This document shows, one piece after another, positions 24,552 through 25,962 of a stretch of 25,962 bases of DNA (the stretch's first letter is position 1; each line of letters starts with the position of its first letter). Under the pieces are notes generated by a model. It made no database searches and was not told the origin of the DNA. It worked only from the letters and a program-made list of their open reading frames with translations. Origin of the DNA: a virus; the IMG/VR virus record IMGVR_UViG_3300006947_000074, positions 1 to 25,962 of that record. One strand, 5' to 3'. The translations under genes were made by a program, and so were the position numbers.

Positions 24552-24984
24552 CTTCTAATGATTCCTGTACCAATAAAATAGCATATAAATTCACTTCAGG
24601 GACAGATTTAGACCGTCTTAGTTTTGATTTCAACAAACGATTTTTAGATTCTTTAATCTCTGGAATTTCAAAGGTTTCTAGTTTATACTCAAAGAGTTGT
24701 TCTAGTTTCTTTGCACGTTCGTGTTCCATTTTCTTTTGTTTTTCGATGTCCGCTTCGTCTTGTTTTTTCGACAATCGTTTTTGACTAGAGGCATTAATCT
24801 TTTCTTCACCGAGAAATTCAATCGCTTCTATGAACAATTCATTGGGGGTGCCATCGGCATTCAATTTCTCTATTTTGTGAACCTGACGTTTAGTTTTATT
24901 ACCGTCAACTTCTTCGCTTATTGCGTTTAATAACTATTTTCTGGGTGTTTCCCAAAACGCATTATCTAACCATGTTCTAGACAT
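24535..24984 (-). CDS. charged coiled-coil protein (149 codons) with in-frame TAG at codon 17
   Basis: An AGGAG ribosome-binding site seven bases before ATG 24984 starts MSRTWLDNAFWETPRK. Codon 17 (24934-24936) is TAG, and the same frame continues LLNAISEEVDGNKTKRQVHK, IEKLNADGTPNELFIEAIEF and onward to TAA at 24535. The middle (KRLSKKQDEADIEKQKKMEH with ERAKKLEQLFEY) is a Lys/Glu-rich coiled coil. No family is recognised. The only initiation option after the TAG is a TTG at 24864, without a clear RBS, and it would discard a good protein-like segment. I therefore treat the frame as one gene with an amber codon. It overlaps the glycosyltransferase by 17 bases. It could be a tail-associated or chaperone-like protein, but that is a guess. 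Confidence 0.65.
24934..24936 (-). other. in-frame amber codon in the coiled-coil gene
   Basis: TAG in the context AAA TAG TTA at codon 17, sixteen codons after an RBS-supported start. The frame remains open for another 131 sense codons with protein-like composition. Gln (CAG) is one transition away, as in the gp20 amber. Confidence 0.75.
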
Positions 24985-25023
24985 TATAGTCTCCTGTTTC
25001 ATTCAGTTTTATATATAAGTAAT

Positions 25024-25962
25024 TTATGCCGTTCTATGATACAATGTGTATGTCTCAATGGTAGACGACCCAGTATCAATTGTGGTTCCTACATAGTTTC
25101 CCGTGTAATTACCAGTAAAGTCTTGTGTGCTAGTTGAGGTGTATGCGCTCGAACGAGTCACCGTAGATACCCCAGTGGACGCCCTAGTCGAATCGGTCGT
25201 AGATGTTCTAAGGTAATCAGCCGCATAACTCGAAGTCCGTGTTCTTTGATAGACAGCAGAATAGGTCGAACTTCTTGTTCTATTATAGGCCGCAGAGTAT
25301 GCGGAACTTCTGGTTCTCTGATAATCCGCAGAGTACGCACGAGCATAGTTTCCGGTATATTCTCCAAGGAAATTACCAGTAAATGTCTGGGTAAAGTTGG
25401 TGGTATAATCCGCAGAGAATGCACGAGCATAGTTACCAACATAGTTACCTACGAAGTTACCAACGTAATTCGTTACACGAGTACGTGTAGACGTTCTCTG
25501 GTAATCCGCAGAAAATGCACGAGCATAGTTACCAACATAGTTACCTAAGTAGTAAGCAGTGTAATTCGTTACACGTGTTCTCTGGTAGTTAGTAGCACGT
25601 GTTCTCTGGTAGTTGGTAGCACGAGTTCTTGCGTATGCGGTAGCACGTGTTCTTGCGTATGCGGTAGCACGTGTTCTTCCGTAGTTACCAACATAGTATA
25701 AATTTCTGGAATAGTTACCTACATAGGATAAATTTCTGGAATAGTTACCTACATAGGATAAATTTCTGGAATAGTTACCTACATAGGATAAATTTCTGGA
25801 ATAGTTACCTACATAGTTACCAACATAGTTACCTACGAAGTTACCTTGGTAGCTATAAGCGTTACCACTTTTACCACCACCCGAATACCCGCTCACCCGA
25901 ACTCGCACAAATGTACCTACTCTTGTTCTCGCATACGAGGCACTTGCGGTACGAGTTCTTGC
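25024..25962 (-). CDS. YxGNY-repeat structural protein, 5' end beyond window
   Basis: The frame is open to the window edge, so the start is missing and 312 residues are visible. It is extremely repetitive and made mostly of Tyr, Arg, Thr, Ser, Asn, Gly, Ala and Val. Units include YVGNYSRNLS (ten residues, at least three copies identical at DNA level), YVGNYVGNY, YQRTRATN and YARTRATA. Proteins with such Y-x-G-N-Y and RTR(A/S/V) repeats occur in marine T4-like phages near tail genes and are thought to be structural, but their role is not established. The regular tyrosine spacing suggests an extended stacked beta or fibre structure. It ends ETYTLYHRTA, TAA. Upstream signals lie outside the window. 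Confidence 0.72.
   Translation of the reverse strand, partial: ARTRTASASYARTRVGTFVRVRVSGYSGGGKSGNAYSYQGNFVGNYVGNYVGNYSRNLSYVGNYSRNLSYVGNYSRNLSYVGNYSRNLYYVGNYGRTRATAYARTRATAYARTRATNYQRTRATNYQRTRVTNYTAYYLGNYVGNYARAFSADYQRTSTRTRVTNYVGNFVGNYVGNYARAFSADYTTNFTQTFTGNFLGEYTGNYARAYSADYQRTRSSAYSAAYNRTRSSTYSAVYQRTRTSSYAADYLRTSTTDSTRASTGVSTVTRSSAYTSTSTQDFTGNYTGNYVGTTIDTGSSTIETYTLYHRTA
25681..25816 (-). repeat. 30-bp tandem repeats within the YxGNY gene
   Basis: Three identical 30-base units at 25711-25740, 25741-25770 and 25771-25800. A diverged copy precedes them (25681-25710) and a 16-base partial copy follows (25801-25816). Each unit encodes ten residues (YVGNYSRNLS in permuted phase). Exact identity implies recent expansion or gene conversion. 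Confidence 0.92.

Noticed and set aside
25010-25017. TATATATA before the coiled-coil gene as a late promoter
   Set aside because: It is palindromic AT-rich sequence and departs from TATAAATA, so it was not strong enough to list.
25681-25816. CRISPR-like array
   Set aside because: The 30-bp repeats are directly adjacent without spacers and lie within an open coding frame.

Overview
The window is a piece of a tailed-phage genome, a T4-like myovirus that is probably marine. The evidence is an almost complete T4-order structural block on the minus strand: gp13, gp14, gp15, gp16, gp17, gp18, gp19, gp20, gp67-like, gp68-like, gp21, gp22, gp23. It also has T4-type late promoters (TATAAATA) and UUCG-capped hairpin terminators. 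The marine assignment is an inference from accessory gene types familiar in cyanophage- and pelagiphage-like T4 relatives: repeat-rich tail fibre, 2OG oxygenase, glycosyltransferase and sulfotransferase. The near-consensus sigma70 promoters of the left-hand genes point to a proteobacterial-type host polymerase. The host cannot be named from this sequence.

Layout: (1) 1-1240, five small minus-strand early genes of unknown function, in two groups driven by two near-identical sigma70 promoters; one 51-codon gene lies between them. (2) 1262-4564, a plus-strand early block: a protein resembling the DUF4338/DruA family, a ParB/sulfiredoxin-fold protein, a tRNA-Gly(UCC), a terminator, a sulfotransferase-like protein and another terminator. 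(3) 4569-10646, minus strand: a small lipoprotein, then (read right to left) the head module with tail tube gp19, portal gp20, core proteins, protease gp21, scaffold gp22 and capsid gp23. (4) 10660-17132, tail sheath gp18, terminase gp17/gp16, tail terminator gp15 and neck proteins gp14/gp13. (5) 17147-25962, host-recognition and decoration region: a giant tail fibre of about 1838 residues, a small beta-rich virion protein, a 2OG-Fe(II) oxygenase, a glycosyltransferase, an unknown coiled-coil protein and a YxGNY-repeat protein cut by the window edge.

The most notable feature is that four late genes are interrupted. Portal gp20 and the gene at 24535-24984 each carry one in-frame TAG, although the coding sequence continues in the same frame on both sides. 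Neck gp13 and the giant tail fibre each need a -1 shift, equivalent to one missing base. No late gene in the window ends in TAG: of 20 late genes, 17 end in TAA and 3 in TGA. The single TAG-terminated gene is an early one. This leaves two competing readings: amber readthrough or reassignment in late genes, or point errors or mutations in this particular sequence. The two frameshifts favour errors; the two ambers are compatible with readthrough. A second surprise is a perfect-consensus sigma70 promoter at 12633-12661 that faces the terminase gene in antisense.
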